Part shown: piece by piece, positions 45,184 through 54,121 of the stretch
Numbering within the stretch: the stretch's first letter is position 1
Layout of the letters: each line of letters starts with the position of its first letter
From: Bacillus mobilis
GTDB lineage: Bacteria; Bacillota; Bacilli; Bacillales; Bacillaceae_G
DNA: 64,000 bases
Direction: 5' to 3'
Assembly: GCF_001884045.1 (NCBI RefSeq)
Contig: NZ_MACF01000046.1
Span: 186,001-250,000 of the forward strand
The notes under the pieces: generated by a model
Told to the model about the DNA's origin: nothing
What the model saw: the letters and a program-made list of their open reading frames with translations, nothing else
Database searches by the model: none
Program-made: the position numbers and the translations under genes

Positions 45184-45729
45184 ATGAAACGTTTTTCTAT
45201 GCTTCTTATTATGATTGGAAGTTTTTTCTGCTTTTATCAATTCGCGGATGCCGCAACGCCTCTTCAAGTCGTTCAAAAAGAATTACAACATATTTCAAAT
45301 AAGCAACCTGTTTTATATTCAAAACTATGGATTCGTTCAATGCAGAATGCTATTTTATTTCATCATAGTGATAACATTCGGCATGAAGACACGATCAGTA
45401 ATGTAACAAAGTCTTCTCTTGTAAAAGTAAAACAACTGCCACTTAAAAAAGCATCGCAGTACATCCCGAGATTATCACAATATATTTCTAAGTTTGAGGC
45501 TGAGAATGTGCAAGTATATTATGTTGCAGCTCGTTATGAAGTGAAAAAAGAAAATCCGTATCAGTTAAATGGAATGAATTATTTTATGCAAGTGTTTATT
45601 CAACAAGGGGGGGAATGGCGAATTGCTGAGAGCATAGTTGCTCCAACAGATCAAATCGTGGCAAATGGTGATGGATTTGGAACGAAGCAAGAAAAAGAGT
45701 ATGGGAAAAGAAGAGAGAATGTGAAATAA
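45184..45729 (+). CDS. Secreted protein of unknown function
   Basis: 181 residues with a signal peptide (MKRFSMLLIMIGSFFCFYQF, cleavage near ADA-AT). The mature part is mixed alpha/beta, and the segment YFMQVFIQQGGEWRIAESIV resembles the last strands of an NTF2/SnoaL-like fold. No catalytic motif is recognised. RBS is weak (GGAGTGAAA). Followed by a strong bidirectional hairpin. Confidence 0.7.
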   Translation: MKRFSMLLIMIGSFFCFYQFADAATPLQVVQKELQHISNKQPVLYSKLWIRSMQNAILFHHSDNIRHEDTISNVTKSSLVKVKQLPLKKASQYIPRLSQYISKFEAENVQVYYVAARYEVKKENPYQLNGMNYFMQVFIQQGGEWRIAESIVAPTDQIVANGDGFGTKQEKEYGKRRENVK

Positions 45730-45757
45730 CCTCCTCATCGAGAGGAGGTTATTTTAT
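45725..45757. terminator. Bidirectional terminator
   Basis: AATAACCTCCTC paired with GAGGAGGTTATT around ATCGA, between convergent genes. Confidence 0.88.
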
Positions 45758-46818
45758 TTAAAATTCCAAGAGACTTTCCATTTTAATATTTTAGGTAGGA
45801 GGAAATACGTAATGAAACTAGTTACTAAAAATCCGATGTAAAAGCTGGACAATGAGTGCGCTCGACTTAGCATTAAACCTCCAACGATCCCGCCAAAGAA
45901 AATCGCACAAGCTAAAACTACTTTTTGTAGTTTTGGATATAATAAGTAGTTACCATTTCGCTCATTGACTGAACGGGCATATAAATATATACCGAGTGGT
46001 AATAAAATAATGATATGTGCGATAGGGCCAAGCAATGTTTTTGCTGGTGGAATCTTTGTAAAGTTTGGTTCGTTATGACGTACTCCATTTTGATCAGTAT
46101 AAGCGCTTTGTGGATCATAATTAAAGTTAATAGTAAAATCTTCTGCTGGACTAGAAATACGTATGCTTTCCATCATATCATGTATAAGGCCATTGTCCTC
46201 ATGAAATTCAGTGTTTGAGTGAACAGCAATGACTCCTGAGATAAGTGATGGAAGTAAAGCTGGGAAGATTAATATAGCTGTAGTGAGAAATCCTTGCGAT
46301 ATAATATTCCCTGTGATTGTACCTATACATAAGGTAAGTGTATAAATAGCAATTAATACAATTAACATGTATATAAAATAACTATGAAAAGGGGAAAATA
46401 CTTGATATTTATTATGAAAAGTTACCTTTTTCATAATAGCAAATAGCCCCCAGTTTAAAATGACAACAGCGGCAATATTACAGATTCCAAACAACCACTT
46501 TGTTATATAGAGGTGTGAACGTTTAAATGGCATAGACCATAACAAGTCGCTAGCGTTATTTTGTCTTTCCCATCCAATTAACGTACAAGCTAGAACGATC
46601 AGTACGCTACCTAACAGCATGACAGAATCTAGAAGTGTTAAATCAAAGTGGTAATGATATACATAGTTCCACTTTTTATTGTCATTTAGAAATTGTTGCT
46701 CTTGAATAGAAGTCATATAGTAGTTATATGACAAAGTATAGAAGCTGACGAGCCAAAATAACCATACAACATATTTACTTTGTTGATATGTTCTGAGCCA
46801 CAGTGCTTTTTGAAACAT
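45754..46818 (-). CDS. ABC transporter permease (paralogue 2)
   Basis: 354 residues with about six hydrophobic helices, beginning MFQKALWLRTYQQSKYVVWL. It is a clear paralogue of the upstream permease (same length, same MF-KALW start, WERQNN/WERSNQ and MPFKR segments, and YLYARSVNERNG/YLYTRSPNENG near the end). RBS AAAGGAG. Last of the regulator-ATPase-permease-permease operon. Membrane part of an ABC-2-like exporter; substrate unknown. Confidence 0.83.
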   Translation of the reverse strand: MFQKALWLRTYQQSKYVVWLFWLVSFYTLSYNYYMTSIQEQQFLNDNKKWNYVYHYHFDLTLLDSVMLLGSVLIVLACTLIGWERQNNASDLLWSMPFKRSHLYITKWLFGICNIAAVVILNWGLFAIMKKVTFHNKYQVFSPFHSYFIYMLIVLIAIYTLTLCIGTITGNIISQGFLTTAILIFPALLPSLISGVIAVHSNTEFHEDNGLIHDMMESIRISSPAEDFTINFNYDPQSAYTDQNGVRHNEPNFTKIPPAKTLLGPIAHIIILLPLGIYLYARSVNERNGNYLLYPKLQKVVLACAIFFGGIVGGLMLSRAHSLSSFYIGFLVTSFITYFLLPKILKWKVSWNFK

Positions 46819-46830
46819 AGGATCTCTCCT

Positions 46831-47895
46831 TTAAAAAACTTTATAATTTGTTAGGCGTGATAATATAACATAAGTAATGATTCCGGTTAGAAACAAACCT
46901 ATATAGTAGCTAGGTAAGAAATGAAAATGGTTTATTTTATAGCCGCCTAGTAATGCAAAGTAAATGGTTGTCCCCCATATCCATATTCGTAAATGCTTTT
47001 GGAAAATAAATATCTTCTGACCGTTTTCATTTGGCGATCGTGTATATAAATATATCCCAAGTAGTAAATAAAATATCGTATAGAAAATAGGGACTAACAT
47101 TGATTTGGCTGAATAATATATATGAGATGCTGGATCTCTTAAAGCAGTTGGATTGTTCTCGATCTTACGGGATTCCGGATCATAGTAATAATTAATAGAA
47201 AAGTGATTAATTGGTGCAACTGTATTTGTTTTTTGATTGATTTCATAAAGTTGTCGATATAAGTTTTCATTTTTAATATCTGCAGCGTACAAATGGTTTG
47301 TTGTAAAAGTGTATAGTAATGTAATAAATGTAACCCCTGCTAGTAACCACGGAATACAAAAAATAATCTGTGAAACAATACTGCCAGTAAAAGTACCGAT
47401 GCATAGTGCAGCTGTATAGACTGCGATATAAGAAACAATTGCATAAAGAAAGTATCGATGAAACGGACTAAATGATTGATAATCAAAATGAATAGTTGTT
47501 CTATAAATAACATACATAAGAATCCAATTTACAAGTAATGAGCTTACAATACAAAAGGAACCGAAAGCCCATTTCGATAAGAAAACATCTTTTCTTTTAA
47601 ACGGCATCGTCATAAGTAGTGTATTAGATTGGTTACTACGTTCCCAACCTATCAATAAGCAGGCTAAAGCGATGATAAGAAGAGTTAACCAAAAACTATT
47701 ACCTTCTCCTGAAGTAAAGGTATAAAAATAATAATACTGTTTCCCTTTTTCTTGTAATTCGTAATATTTATCGAGTTCCATCTGAGCACTTCTATAGTAT
47801 CCTAAAGATAAAAGATAAAGCGAACTAAAGAAGAATAGTAACACAGCATATTTCCCGCGTTTCCAATTCCACATCCACAACGCCTTATGAAACAT
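46831..47895 (-). CDS. ABC transporter permease (paralogue 1)
   Basis: 354 residues from ATG 47895 (MFHKALWMWNWKRGKYAVLL), with GGAGGAGG at good spacing; the frame is open 13 codons upstream, but then it would lack an RBS. The chosen start gives exactly the length of its paralogue at 45754. About six helices with an extracellular loop in the middle. Overlaps the ATPase gene by 11 bases. The two permeases likely form a heterodimer with one ATPase. Confidence 0.83.
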   Translation of the reverse strand: MFHKALWMWNWKRGKYAVLLFFFSSLYLLSLGYYRSAQMELDKYYELQEKGKQYYYFYTFTSGEGNSFWLTLLIIALACLLIGWERSNQSNTLLMTMPFKRKDVFLSKWAFGSFCIVSSLLVNWILMYVIYRTTIHFDYQSFSPFHRYFLYAIVSYIAVYTAALCIGTFTGSIVSQIIFCIPWLLAGVTFITLLYTFTTNHLYAADIKNENLYRQLYEINQKTNTVAPINHFSINYYYDPESRKIENNPTALRDPASHIYYSAKSMLVPIFYTIFYLLLGIYLYTRSPNENGQKIFIFQKHLRIWIWGTTIYFALLGGYKINHFHFLPSYYIGLFLTGIITYVILSRLTNYKVF

Positions 47896-48766
47896 ACCCA
47901 TCCTCCTCCAGTGTCGTAACGAAGACATCTTCAAGTGACATTGTTAATTCCTCAATGAGTATAGGTTGTTCTTTATAAAACTTCTCCAGTGTTGTAGCTA
48001 CATTTCCCTCAATTAAGATTGTAAATACTTTTCCTGTTTGATTTAATATTTTAATATTGCTTAAGTTTTCTAGTTTTTGAGGTAATGACCGTTCATAAGC
48101 TACTTGTATTTTTGCAAATCGTGATTTTGCATCATCTAGTGATGTAATAGACGAGATAGTATGGCCTTTTAATATAATGATTGTATCTGCGATTTGTTCC
48201 ACCTCATCTAAATGGTGAGTTGAGATGAAAATGGTAATCTCTTTATCTGCAACTTCTCCAACGAGAAATTGGAGGATCTGCCGTTTGACGATAGGATCAA
48301 GTCCGTTTGTCGGTTCATCTAAAATGATATAGTCTGCTTTTGTAGAAACAGCTAAAATGATGGCAAGCAGTGCTTTCATTCCTTTTGAATAGCTACGAAT
48401 TCGTTTGTTTGGTAAGTTAAAACGTTCTAACAGTTCATAGAAATATGCTTCATCAAATGCGGTATAAACTTGCTTGTAAAACTTTACAATTTCTTTTATC
48501 GTATATCCGTTCAATATGTTAGTAGAATCCGGAACATATACGATTTTTTGCTTTATTTCAGGACACTGATGAATGTTTGTATCTTCATATGTAACAGTCC
48601 CTGCATCAGGGTCTAAAATGCCGACCATCGTTCGTAATAAAGTTGTTTTCCCTGCGCCGTTTCTTCCGAGTAATCCGATGATACTTCCTCTTTGTAATGT
48701 GAAAGAAACATCATCTAAAATCGTTTGATTATCAATTGTTTTCTTCACGTTCGTCACTTTCAGCAT
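47885..48766 (-). CDS. ABC transporter ATP-binding protein
   Basis: 293 residues from ATG 48766 with GGAGGAA (two earlier in-frame ATGs are too close to or upstream of the RBS). Walker A GLLGRNGAGKTTLL, signature YSKGMKALLAI (S-K-G-M variant of LSGGQ), Walker B DYIILDEPTNGLDP and the STHHLDE switch are visible. YtrB/YxlF-like exporters have this SKGM form. It overlaps the upstream regulator by 35 bases, so regulator and transporter are co-translated. Confidence 0.92.
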   Translation of the reverse strand: MLKVTNVKKTIDNQTILDDVSFTLQRGSIIGLLGRNGAGKTTLLRTMVGILDPDAGTVTYEDTNIHQCPEIKQKIVYVPDSTNILNGYTIKEIVKFYKQVYTAFDEAYFYELLERFNLPNKRIRSYSKGMKALLAIILAVSTKADYIILDEPTNGLDPIVKRQILQFLVGEVADKEITIFISTHHLDEVEQIADTIIILKGHTISSITSLDDAKSRFAKIQVAYERSLPQKLENLSNIKILNQTGKVFTILIEGNVATTLEKFYKEQPILIEELTMSLEDVFVTTLEEDGYVS

Positions 48767-49151
48767 CCGCATTTCCTCCAATCTCTTTATAGTATGAATC
48801 TATCCAATCATGAATTTTATCTTTCGTAACACCAAGATAAGAGGCTTCTAATAGTAATTGATGAAATTGCTTTTCAACCATAGCGATTTTCCTTTCGTCT
48901 AATGTTGGGGTAATCGATTGGGATACAAATGTTCCTTTTCCTCGTAATGTTTCAATAATCCCTTGTCGCTCTAACTCTTGGTACGCTTTACTTACTGTAT
49001 TTGGATTTATAACGAGTAAAGAAGCGAGTTCGCGTACAGAAGGTAGTTTGTCACTTGGAGCTAACATGTTCTTTAATACGAGTTCTTTTATATTTTGAAC
49101 AATTTGTTCCCATATCGGAGTGTTGCTTCTTGGATCAAGTTGAATATGCAA
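48732..49151 (-). CDS. GntR-family regulator, YtrA type
   Basis: 139 residues from TTG 49151 (MHIQLDPRSNTPIWEQIVQN) with AAAGGAG; the frame extends upstream through the operator, which cannot be coding. Winged HTH: LPSVRELASLLVINPNTVSK and GIIETLRGKGTFV. The short C-terminal helix region is typical of YtrA. It is the first gene of the ABC operon and has a perfect inverted repeat over its promoter, so it very likely autorepresses and responds to an envelope stress or antibiotic signal (inference from YtrA). Confidence 0.9.
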   Translation of the reverse strand: MHIQLDPRSNTPIWEQIVQNIKELVLKNMLAPSDKLPSVRELASLLVINPNTVSKAYQELERQGIIETLRGKGTFVSQSITPTLDERKIAMVEKQFHQLLLEASYLGVTKDKIHDWIDSYYKEIGGNADAESDEREENN

Positions 49152-49172
49152 GAGCAATGTCTCCTTTCTGAC

Positions 49173-49234
49173 TTGTATTAAGTGTACTACTTCATGTAAT
49201 ACACTTAATACAATATAGGCGATGAATGTATTTG
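49173..49234 (-). promoter_or_regulatory. Promoter and YtrA-type operator of the ABC operon
   Basis: Minus strand: TTGACA at about 49229-49234 and TATTGT at about 49206-49211 with a 17-base spacer. A perfect 14-bp inverted repeat, TTGTATTAAGTGTA (49200-49213) and TACACTTAATACAA (49173-49186), spaced by 13 bases, starts in the -10. The core AGTGTA-N13-TACACT is the known YtrA operator arrangement. Confidence 0.85.
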
Positions 49235-49260
49235 TCAACTGAAAATGTTAGAAAAATATG

Positions 49261-49289
49261 GTATTAAAAAATGAGGAATTGGAAAAAAT
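49261..49289 (+). promoter_or_regulatory. Sigma-F-like promoter of dacF
   Basis: GTATT (49261-49265), 15-base spacer, GGAAAAAAT (49281-49289), which fits GGnnAnAnT. dacF is a forespore (sigma-F) gene in B. subtilis. Confidence 0.6.
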
Positions 49290-49317
49290 AGGTCTGATAT
49301 AGAATGGAGGGTTAGTC

Positions 49318-50508
49318 ATGAAGCGAGTTTTTGGAATACTTGTTTGTTTCATGTTATTGCTTTCTGGTACTTCAGTTAGTTTCGCACAATCTGAGAAAAC
49401 GAAGCAGGAGAAAACAGAAGAAACAACACCGAAGTTAGCGGAACAAGCGTCGTCAGCAATTGTAATTGAACAAGATACAGGTAAAGTTTTGTTTGATAAA
49501 AATCCAAATGAGAAGTTACCACCTGCTAGTATGACGAAGATTATGACAATGCTATTAATTATGGAACAAGTTGAAAAAGGAAAACTAAAACTGACCGATA
49601 AAGTTAGAGCAAGTGAGCATGCAGCTTCAATGGGTGGATCACAAATCTTTTTAGAGCCTGGGGAAGAGATGACTGTAAATGAAATGCTAAAGGGTATTGC
49701 CATTGCATCTGGAAATGATGCATCTGTTGCAGTAGCGGAGCATATCGCTGGTTCAGAAGAAGGTTTTGTAAATATGATGAACAAAAAAGCGAAAGATTTA
49801 GGATTGAAAAACACTCATTTTCAAAACCCAACAGGTCTTCCGGCTAAAGACCATTATTCTACAGCAAATGATATGGCTATAATGGCGAGAGAATTAATGA
49901 AGTACCCACTTATTCGCAAATACACAGGTAAATATGAAGACTATTTACGTGAAGATACGGATAAGAAGTTTTGGCTCGTGAATACGAATAAGTTAGTACG
50001 TTTTTATCCTGGAGTAGATGGCGTGAAAACGGGCTTTACGACAGAAGCAAAATATTGTTTAACAGCATCGGCTGAAAAGAATGGGATGCGTGTTATTTCA
50101 GTTGTTATGGGTGCACCTACATCGAAAGAACGGAACAATCAAGTAACGAAGCTTCTTGACTATGCATTTGGTCAATATATGACAAAGAAATTGTATACAC
50201 GAGGCGAAAAAATTAAGACTGTCCAAGTAGGAAAAGGGAAAAAAGAAAAAGTAGATTTAGTTGCGTCTGACAATGTGTCTCTTCTTATGAAGAAGGGCGA
50301 AAATATGGACAAAGTAAAGCAAGAAGTAATTGCTGAAAAGAAAGTGAAAGCGCCGATTAAAAAAGGCGATGCACTTGGTACACTTGTTATTAAAAAAGAC
50401 AAAGATGTTTTATTAAAACAAACAATTGTAGCAAAAGAAGATGTTGCTGCAGCGAGCTGGTGGGAGTTATTTAAAAGAAGTTTTGGGATGTTTTCAACAT
50501 CAAAATAG
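49318..50508 (+). CDS. dacF: D-alanyl-D-alanine carboxypeptidase DacF
   Basis: 396 residues with a signal peptide (cleavage near SFA-QS). Penicillin-binding protein motifs: PASMTKIM (S-x-x-K), ASGNDAS (SGN) and GVKTGFT (KTG). The C-terminal beta domain ends in an amphipathic stretch (WWELFKRSFGMF) that anchors low-molecular-mass PBPs. Trims cortex or wall peptides in sporulation. Position immediately before spoIIAA identifies DacF rather than DacA or DacB. RBS GGAGGG. Confidence 0.93.
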   Translation: MKRVFGILVCFMLLLSGTSVSFAQSEKTKQEKTEETTPKLAEQASSAIVIEQDTGKVLFDKNPNEKLPPASMTKIMTMLLIMEQVEKGKLKLTDKVRASEHAASMGGSQIFLEPGEEMTVNEMLKGIAIASGNDASVAVAEHIAGSEEGFVNMMNKKAKDLGLKNTHFQNPTGLPAKDHYSTANDMAIMARELMKYPLIRKYTGKYEDYLREDTDKKFWLVNTNKLVRFYPGVDGVKTGFTTEAKYCLTASAEKNGMRVISVVMGAPTSKERNNQVTKLLDYAFGQYMTKKLYTRGEKIKTVQVGKGKKEKVDLVASDNVSLLMKKGENMDKVKQEVIAEKKVKAPIKKGDALGTLVIKKDKDVLLKQTIVAKEDVAAASWWELFKRSFGMFSTSK

Positions 50509-50530
50509 CGGCAAACATTTTGCCGCTTTT
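50507..50530 (+). terminator. Terminator after dacF
   Basis: AGCGGCAAA paired with TTTGCCGCT around CATT, then TTT; could be read through into spoIIA. Confidence 0.75.
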
Positions 50531-50602
50531 CTATTCGTATGAAAGTAAATAATTGCTGAATGGTTTCACTTTATGGCGAAATAGTTCTTCTTTTGTCGGT
50601 AG

Positions 50603-50631
50603 GAAGGATTCTTATGTTGAATCACGAAAAT
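50603..50631 (+). promoter_or_regulatory. Possible sigma-H promoter of the spoIIA operon
   Basis: GAAGGATTC (50603-50611) resembles the sigma-H -35 (RNAGGAWWW), and GAAAAT (50626-50631) is an imperfect -10. Spacing is about right. Weak match; offered because spoIIA is sigma-H dependent in B. subtilis. Confidence 0.35.
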
Positions 50632-50678
50632 CTTTATGTATGTAAATGAGTAAAGTTTGAGCATAAGGAGGAAATCGT

Positions 50679-51029
50679 GTGAGTCTTTCCATGCAATTAG
50701 AAGTAAAACGTGACGTCCTATGTGTGAGACTAGCGGGTGAATTAGATCATCATACTGCTGAAGAGTTGCGAACGAAAGTAACAGATATGATTGAGACACA
50801 TGGTGTTCATCATATTGTTTTGAGCCTAGAGAACTTATCGTTTATGGATAGTTCTGGTTTAGGTGTTATATTAGGCCGATATAAGCATGTAAAGGGATTA
50901 GGTGGAGAAATGGTTGTTTGTGCAATTTCACCACCTGTTAAACGTTTATTTGAAATGTCGGGCTTATTTAAAATTGTTCGCTTAGAAGAAAGTGAAGCGC
51001 ATGCGCTCGCGACGTTGGGGGTGGCATAA
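50679..51029 (+). CDS. spoIIAA: Anti-sigma-F factor antagonist SpoIIAA
   Basis: 116 residues from GTG 50679 with AAGGAGG. STAS domain: [14 protein letters not shown] and [15 protein letters not shown], containing the serine phosphorylated by SpoIIAB. Dephosphorylated SpoIIAA frees sigma-F in the forespore. One base before spoIIAB. Confidence 0.97.
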   Translation: MSLSMQLEVKRDVLCVRLAGELDHHTAEELRTKVTDMIETHGVHHIVLSLENLSFMDSSGLGVILGRYKHVKGLGGEMVVCAISPPVKRLFEMSGLFKIVRLEESEAHALATLGVA

Positions 51030-51470
51030 ATGAGAAATGAAATGAACCTTCAATTTTCAGCATTAAGTCAAAATGAATCGTTCGCTCGCGTTACAGTAGC
51101 TGCTTTCATTGCGCAACTAGACCCAACGATGGAAGAACTTACGGAGATTAAAACAGTTGTGTCAGAAGCAGTTACAAATGCAATTATTCATGGGTACGAA
51201 GGAAATGCAGAAGGTGTTGTTTATATTTCTGTAATTTTGGAAGAAGCAATGGTGAAACTCACGATTCGAGATGAAGGGATTGGCATCTTTGATTTAGATG
51301 AAGCAAGACAACCCCTTTTTACAACTAAACCTGAATTAGAGCGTTCCGGAATGGGATTTACTATCATGGAAAATTTTATGGATGAAGTAGAAGTTATTTC
51401 AAACGAATCTTTCGGGACAACAATCCATTTGACAAAATACTTATCAAATAGTAACGCTCTATGCAATTAA
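51030..51470 (+). CDS. spoIIAB: Anti-sigma-F factor / serine kinase SpoIIAB
   Basis: 146 residues, GHKL kinase fold. The N-box [14 protein letters not shown]1 box [11 protein letters not shown] and G2 box [13 protein letters not shown] bind ATP. It holds sigma-F inactive and phosphorylates SpoIIAA. Start ATG directly after the spoIIAA stop. Confidence 0.97.
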   Translation: MRNEMNLQFSALSQNESFARVTVAAFIAQLDPTMEELTEIKTVVSEAVTNAIIHGYEGNAEGVVYISVILEEAMVKLTIRDEGIGIFDLDEARQPLFTTKPELERSGMGFTIMENFMDEVEVISNESFGTTIHLTKYLSNSNALCN

Positions 51471-51482
51471 GGAGAATAGCCT

Positions 51483-52241
51483 ATGGACATAGAGGTCAAA
51501 AATGAGAAGAAGAAACCTCAGTTAAAGGACCACGAGCTAAAAGCGTTAATTCAACAAAGTCAAGATGGAGATCAACAAGCGAGAGATACAATCGTTCAAA
51601 GTAATATGCGTCTCGTATGGTCGGTTGTGCAGCGTTTTCTTAATCGAGGATACGAACCAGACGATTTATTTCAAATTGGATGTATTGGGCTCTTAAAATC
51701 GGTAGATAAATTTGATTTATCTTTCGACGTGAAATTTTCAACATATGCAGTTCCAATGATTATTGGAGAAATACAACGATTTTTACGTGATGATGGATCG
51801 GTGAAAGTAAGTAGATCTTTAAAAGAAACAGGAAATAAAATTCGAAAGATGAGAGACGAGCTTTCGAAAGAATTCGGAAGGGCCCCAACGATTAATGAAG
51901 TAGCAGAAGCGTTAGAACTAACGCCAGAGGAAGTGGTTCTGGCGCAAGAAGCGAGTCGAGCTCCTTCATCTATACATGAAACGGTGTATGAAAACGACGG
52001 GGACCCAATTACTATTTTAGATCAAATTGCAGATCAATCTGAAACGAAATGGTTTGATAAAATTGCTTTAAAAGAAGCAATTAGAGAATTAGATGAGCGA
52101 GAACGTTTAATTGTGTATTTGCGCTACTATAAAGACCAAACGCAATCTGAAGTAGCGGAGCGAATAGGTATTTCGCAAGTACAAGTTTCAAGACTCGAAA
52201 AGAAAATATTAAAACAGATGAAAGATCGAATAGATGAATAG
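51483..52241 (+). CDS. sigF: RNA polymerase sigma-F factor
   Basis: 252 residues. Region 2: EPDDLFQIGCIGLLKSVDKF and FSTYAVPMIIGEIQRFLRDD; region 3 near KEFGRAPTINEVAEAL; region 4 HTH QSEVAERIGISQVQVSRLEK. Forespore-specific early sigma factor. RBS AAGGAGAAT. The terminator's 5' arm overlaps its last codons. Confidence 0.97.
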   Translation: MDIEVKNEKKKPQLKDHELKALIQQSQDGDQQARDTIVQSNMRLVWSVVQRFLNRGYEPDDLFQIGCIGLLKSVDKFDLSFDVKFSTYAVPMIIGEIQRFLRDDGSVKVSRSLKETGNKIRKMRDELSKEFGRAPTINEVAEALELTPEEVVLAQEASRAPSSIHETVYENDGDPITILDQIADQSETKWFDKIALKEAIRELDERERLIVYLRYYKDQTQSEVAERIGISQVQVSRLEKKILKQMKDRIDE

Positions 52242-52263
52242 CTATCTATTCGATCTTTTTTTA
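52223..52263 (+). terminator. Terminator of the spoIIA operon
   Basis: AGATCGAATAGAT paired with ATCTATTCGATCT, then T run; the stem begins inside the sigF coding end. Confidence 0.88.
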
Positions 52264-52380
52264 TGGCTTTAAATAGGAGTAGATTGGTAAACTTTCGTAA
52301 AAGTTTACAGAATTTATTGATAATTTAGTAAATTTAAAATATAATCCAATTATGAACTTGTCACAAAGGGGGAAGGAAAT

Positions 52381-53907
52381 ATGGAAACGAGGCAACAATG
52401 GGGAACGAGGGCTGGATTTATTTTCGCAGCGGTCGGCTCTGCCGTTGGATTAGGAAACATATGGCGTTTTCCTTATACAGCGTATGAAAATGGAGGAGGC
52501 GCATTCTTTTTACCGTACTTATTCGCATTATTAACGACTGGTATTTCATTATTGGCGTTTGAATTTGCTCTTGGGCATCGTCACCGTGGTTCAGCGCCAC
52601 TTACGTTCTTCCGTATTCATAGGCGTGCTGAATTCATTGGATGGTGGCAAATGTGTGTAACGTTTATCGTTTCAACATATTATGCAGTAATTATTGCTTG
52701 GTCTATTTCATATACGTACTTTGCAATTACTGGAGCATGGGGGAAAGACACGCAATCATTTTTATTTAAAGAGTACTTACATGTTGCAGATAAGCCAGGG
52801 CAGTTTGGGGGGCTTGTGCCGGAAGTATTAATTCCATTAGCTCTCGTTTGGATTATTGTGCTTGGTGTTGCATTCAAAGGAGTTAAAAAAGGAATTGAAG
52901 TAGTTAACCGTATTTTCATCCCTTTACTAGTAGTTATGTTCCTTATTATCGTAGTTCGTGCAGTGACGATGGAAGGTGCGATGCAAGGATTAGATGCATT
53001 TTTCAAGCCAGATTGGAGTCGTATTTTTGATGGAAAGGTATGGCTTGCTGCTTATGGTCAAATTTTCTTTAGTTTATCTTTAGCATTTGGAATTATGATT
53101 ACGTATTCTAGTTATTTACCGAAAAACTCAGATACAACAAATAATGCCTTTATTACTGGTTTTGCAAACTCAGGATTTGAATTATTAGCAGGGATTGGGG
53201 TCTTTGCAGCTCTTGGATTTATGGCAAACAATATGGGAGTACCAGTTGATAAAGTAGCGAGTGCTGGTGTAGGACTTGCATTCGTAGTATTCCCGCAAAT
53301 TATTAATGAATTACCGATGTCACCGTTATTTGGCGTATTATTTTTCTTATCATTAACAGTTGCCGGAATTACATCCCTCATTTCGCTTGCGGAAGTATGT
53401 TTTGCTGCCGTATCTGAAAAGTTCAGCTTAAGCCGCCAAAAAACAATTGGAATTATGGGGACGCTCCTCGTGCTAGTTTCTCTTGTTTTTGCAACACGTG
53501 GCGGGCTTATGTTCCTAGATGTTGTTGATTATTTCGCTAATAACTTCGGATTAATTTCAATTGCATTAGCGGAAGTAGTTACGATAGGACTCATTTTACG
53601 CCGTTTACCAGTTTATCAAAATCACGCAAACTTCGTATCTGATATTAAGTTAGGGACGTTTTGGAGAGTGAGTTTACTCGTTATTACCCCGCTTATGTTA
53701 GGGTACATGTTAATTGATGGTACAATCCAAAATATTAAAAAGAACTATGGAGATTATCCAACGGAGTTTGTCGTAACATATGGTTGGTCAATTGCAGCAG
53801 CGTTCCTTATCATTGCGCTAATCATTAGTCTGAAGAAATGGAATGCACAAATACATTCAGATTCTGCTAAGCTTGAAAAAGAATGGAAAGATCGGGGTGT
53901 TTCATAA
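52381..53907 (+). CDS. NSS-family sodium-dependent amino acid transporter (MetP-like)
   Basis: 508 residues, about 12 helices. RAGFIFAAVGSAVGLGNIWR with FPYTAYENGGGAFFLPYL is the SNF/LeuT Na+ site signature at helix 1. It is followed at once by a 32-residue one-helix protein of the MetS type, so it is probably a methionine/alanine importer like MetPS of Corynebacterium glutamicum (inference). RBS AAAGGGGGAAGG. Confidence 0.9.
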   Translation: METRQQWGTRAGFIFAAVGSAVGLGNIWRFPYTAYENGGGAFFLPYLFALLTTGISLLAFEFALGHRHRGSAPLTFFRIHRRAEFIGWWQMCVTFIVSTYYAVIIAWSISYTYFAITGAWGKDTQSFLFKEYLHVADKPGQFGGLVPEVLIPLALVWIIVLGVAFKGVKKGIEVVNRIFIPLLVVMFLIIVVRAVTMEGAMQGLDAFFKPDWSRIFDGKVWLAAYGQIFFSLSLAFGIMITYSSYLPKNSDTTNNAFITGFANSGFELLAGIGVFAALGFMANNMGVPVDKVASAGVGLAFVVFPQIINELPMSPLFGVLFFLSLTVAGITSLISLAEVCFAAVSEKFSLSRQKTIGIMGTLLVLVSLVFATRGGLMFLDVVDYFANNFGLISIALAEVVTIGLILRRLPVYQNHANFVSDIKLGTFWRVSLLVITPLMLGYMLIDGTIQNIKKNYGDYPTEFVVTYGWSIAAAFLIIALIISLKKWNAQIHSDSAKLEKEWKDRGVS

Positions 53908-54005
53908 TGAGTGGATCAGCGATTATGATGATGGTTATTGGTATGGTAGTCATTTGGGGAGGACTCGCATTAAGTATTGCAAATTTATTTAAGAAAAAGG
54001 CATAA
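53907..54005 (+). CDS. MetS-type small subunit of the NSS transporter
   Basis: 32 residues, MSGSAIMMMVIGMVVIWGGL then ALSIANLFKKKA: one hydrophobic helix and a basic tail. Its ATG overlaps the last base of the transporter stop (TAATG). Tiny one-helix partners of this form (MetS/MetPS family) are needed for activity of some NSS importers. Too short to be called in most gene lists. A strong terminator follows directly. Confidence 0.8.
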   Translation: MSGSAIMMMVIGMVVIWGGLALSIANLFKKKA

Positions 54006-54008
54006 ACT

Positions 54009-54046
54009 AAAAAACATCTGTACCGAAATGGTACAGATGTTTTTTT
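54009..54046 (+). terminator. Terminator of the metPS-like unit
   Basis: AAAACATCTGTACC paired with GGTACAGATGTTTT around GAAAT, then T run. Confidence 0.88.
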
Positions 54047-54056
54047 ATGAAAAAAT

Positions 54057-54087
54057 TGTATTAGAAAAAAATTCAATAACCATACTA
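54057..54087 (+). promoter_or_regulatory. Sigma-G-like promoter of the spoVA operon
   Basis: TGTATT (54057-54062), 18-base spacer, CATACTA (54081-54087), the exact sigma-G -10. The spoVA operon is sigma-G dependent in B. subtilis. Confidence 0.65.
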
Positions 54088-54121
54088 CAACTACGAGGAA
54101 GAGTGAAGAGGTGAATGAAAA

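Noticed and set aside
49248-49814. 188-codon minus-strand ORF
   Set aside because: Antisense of dacF with low-complexity Ser/Phe content and no RBS.
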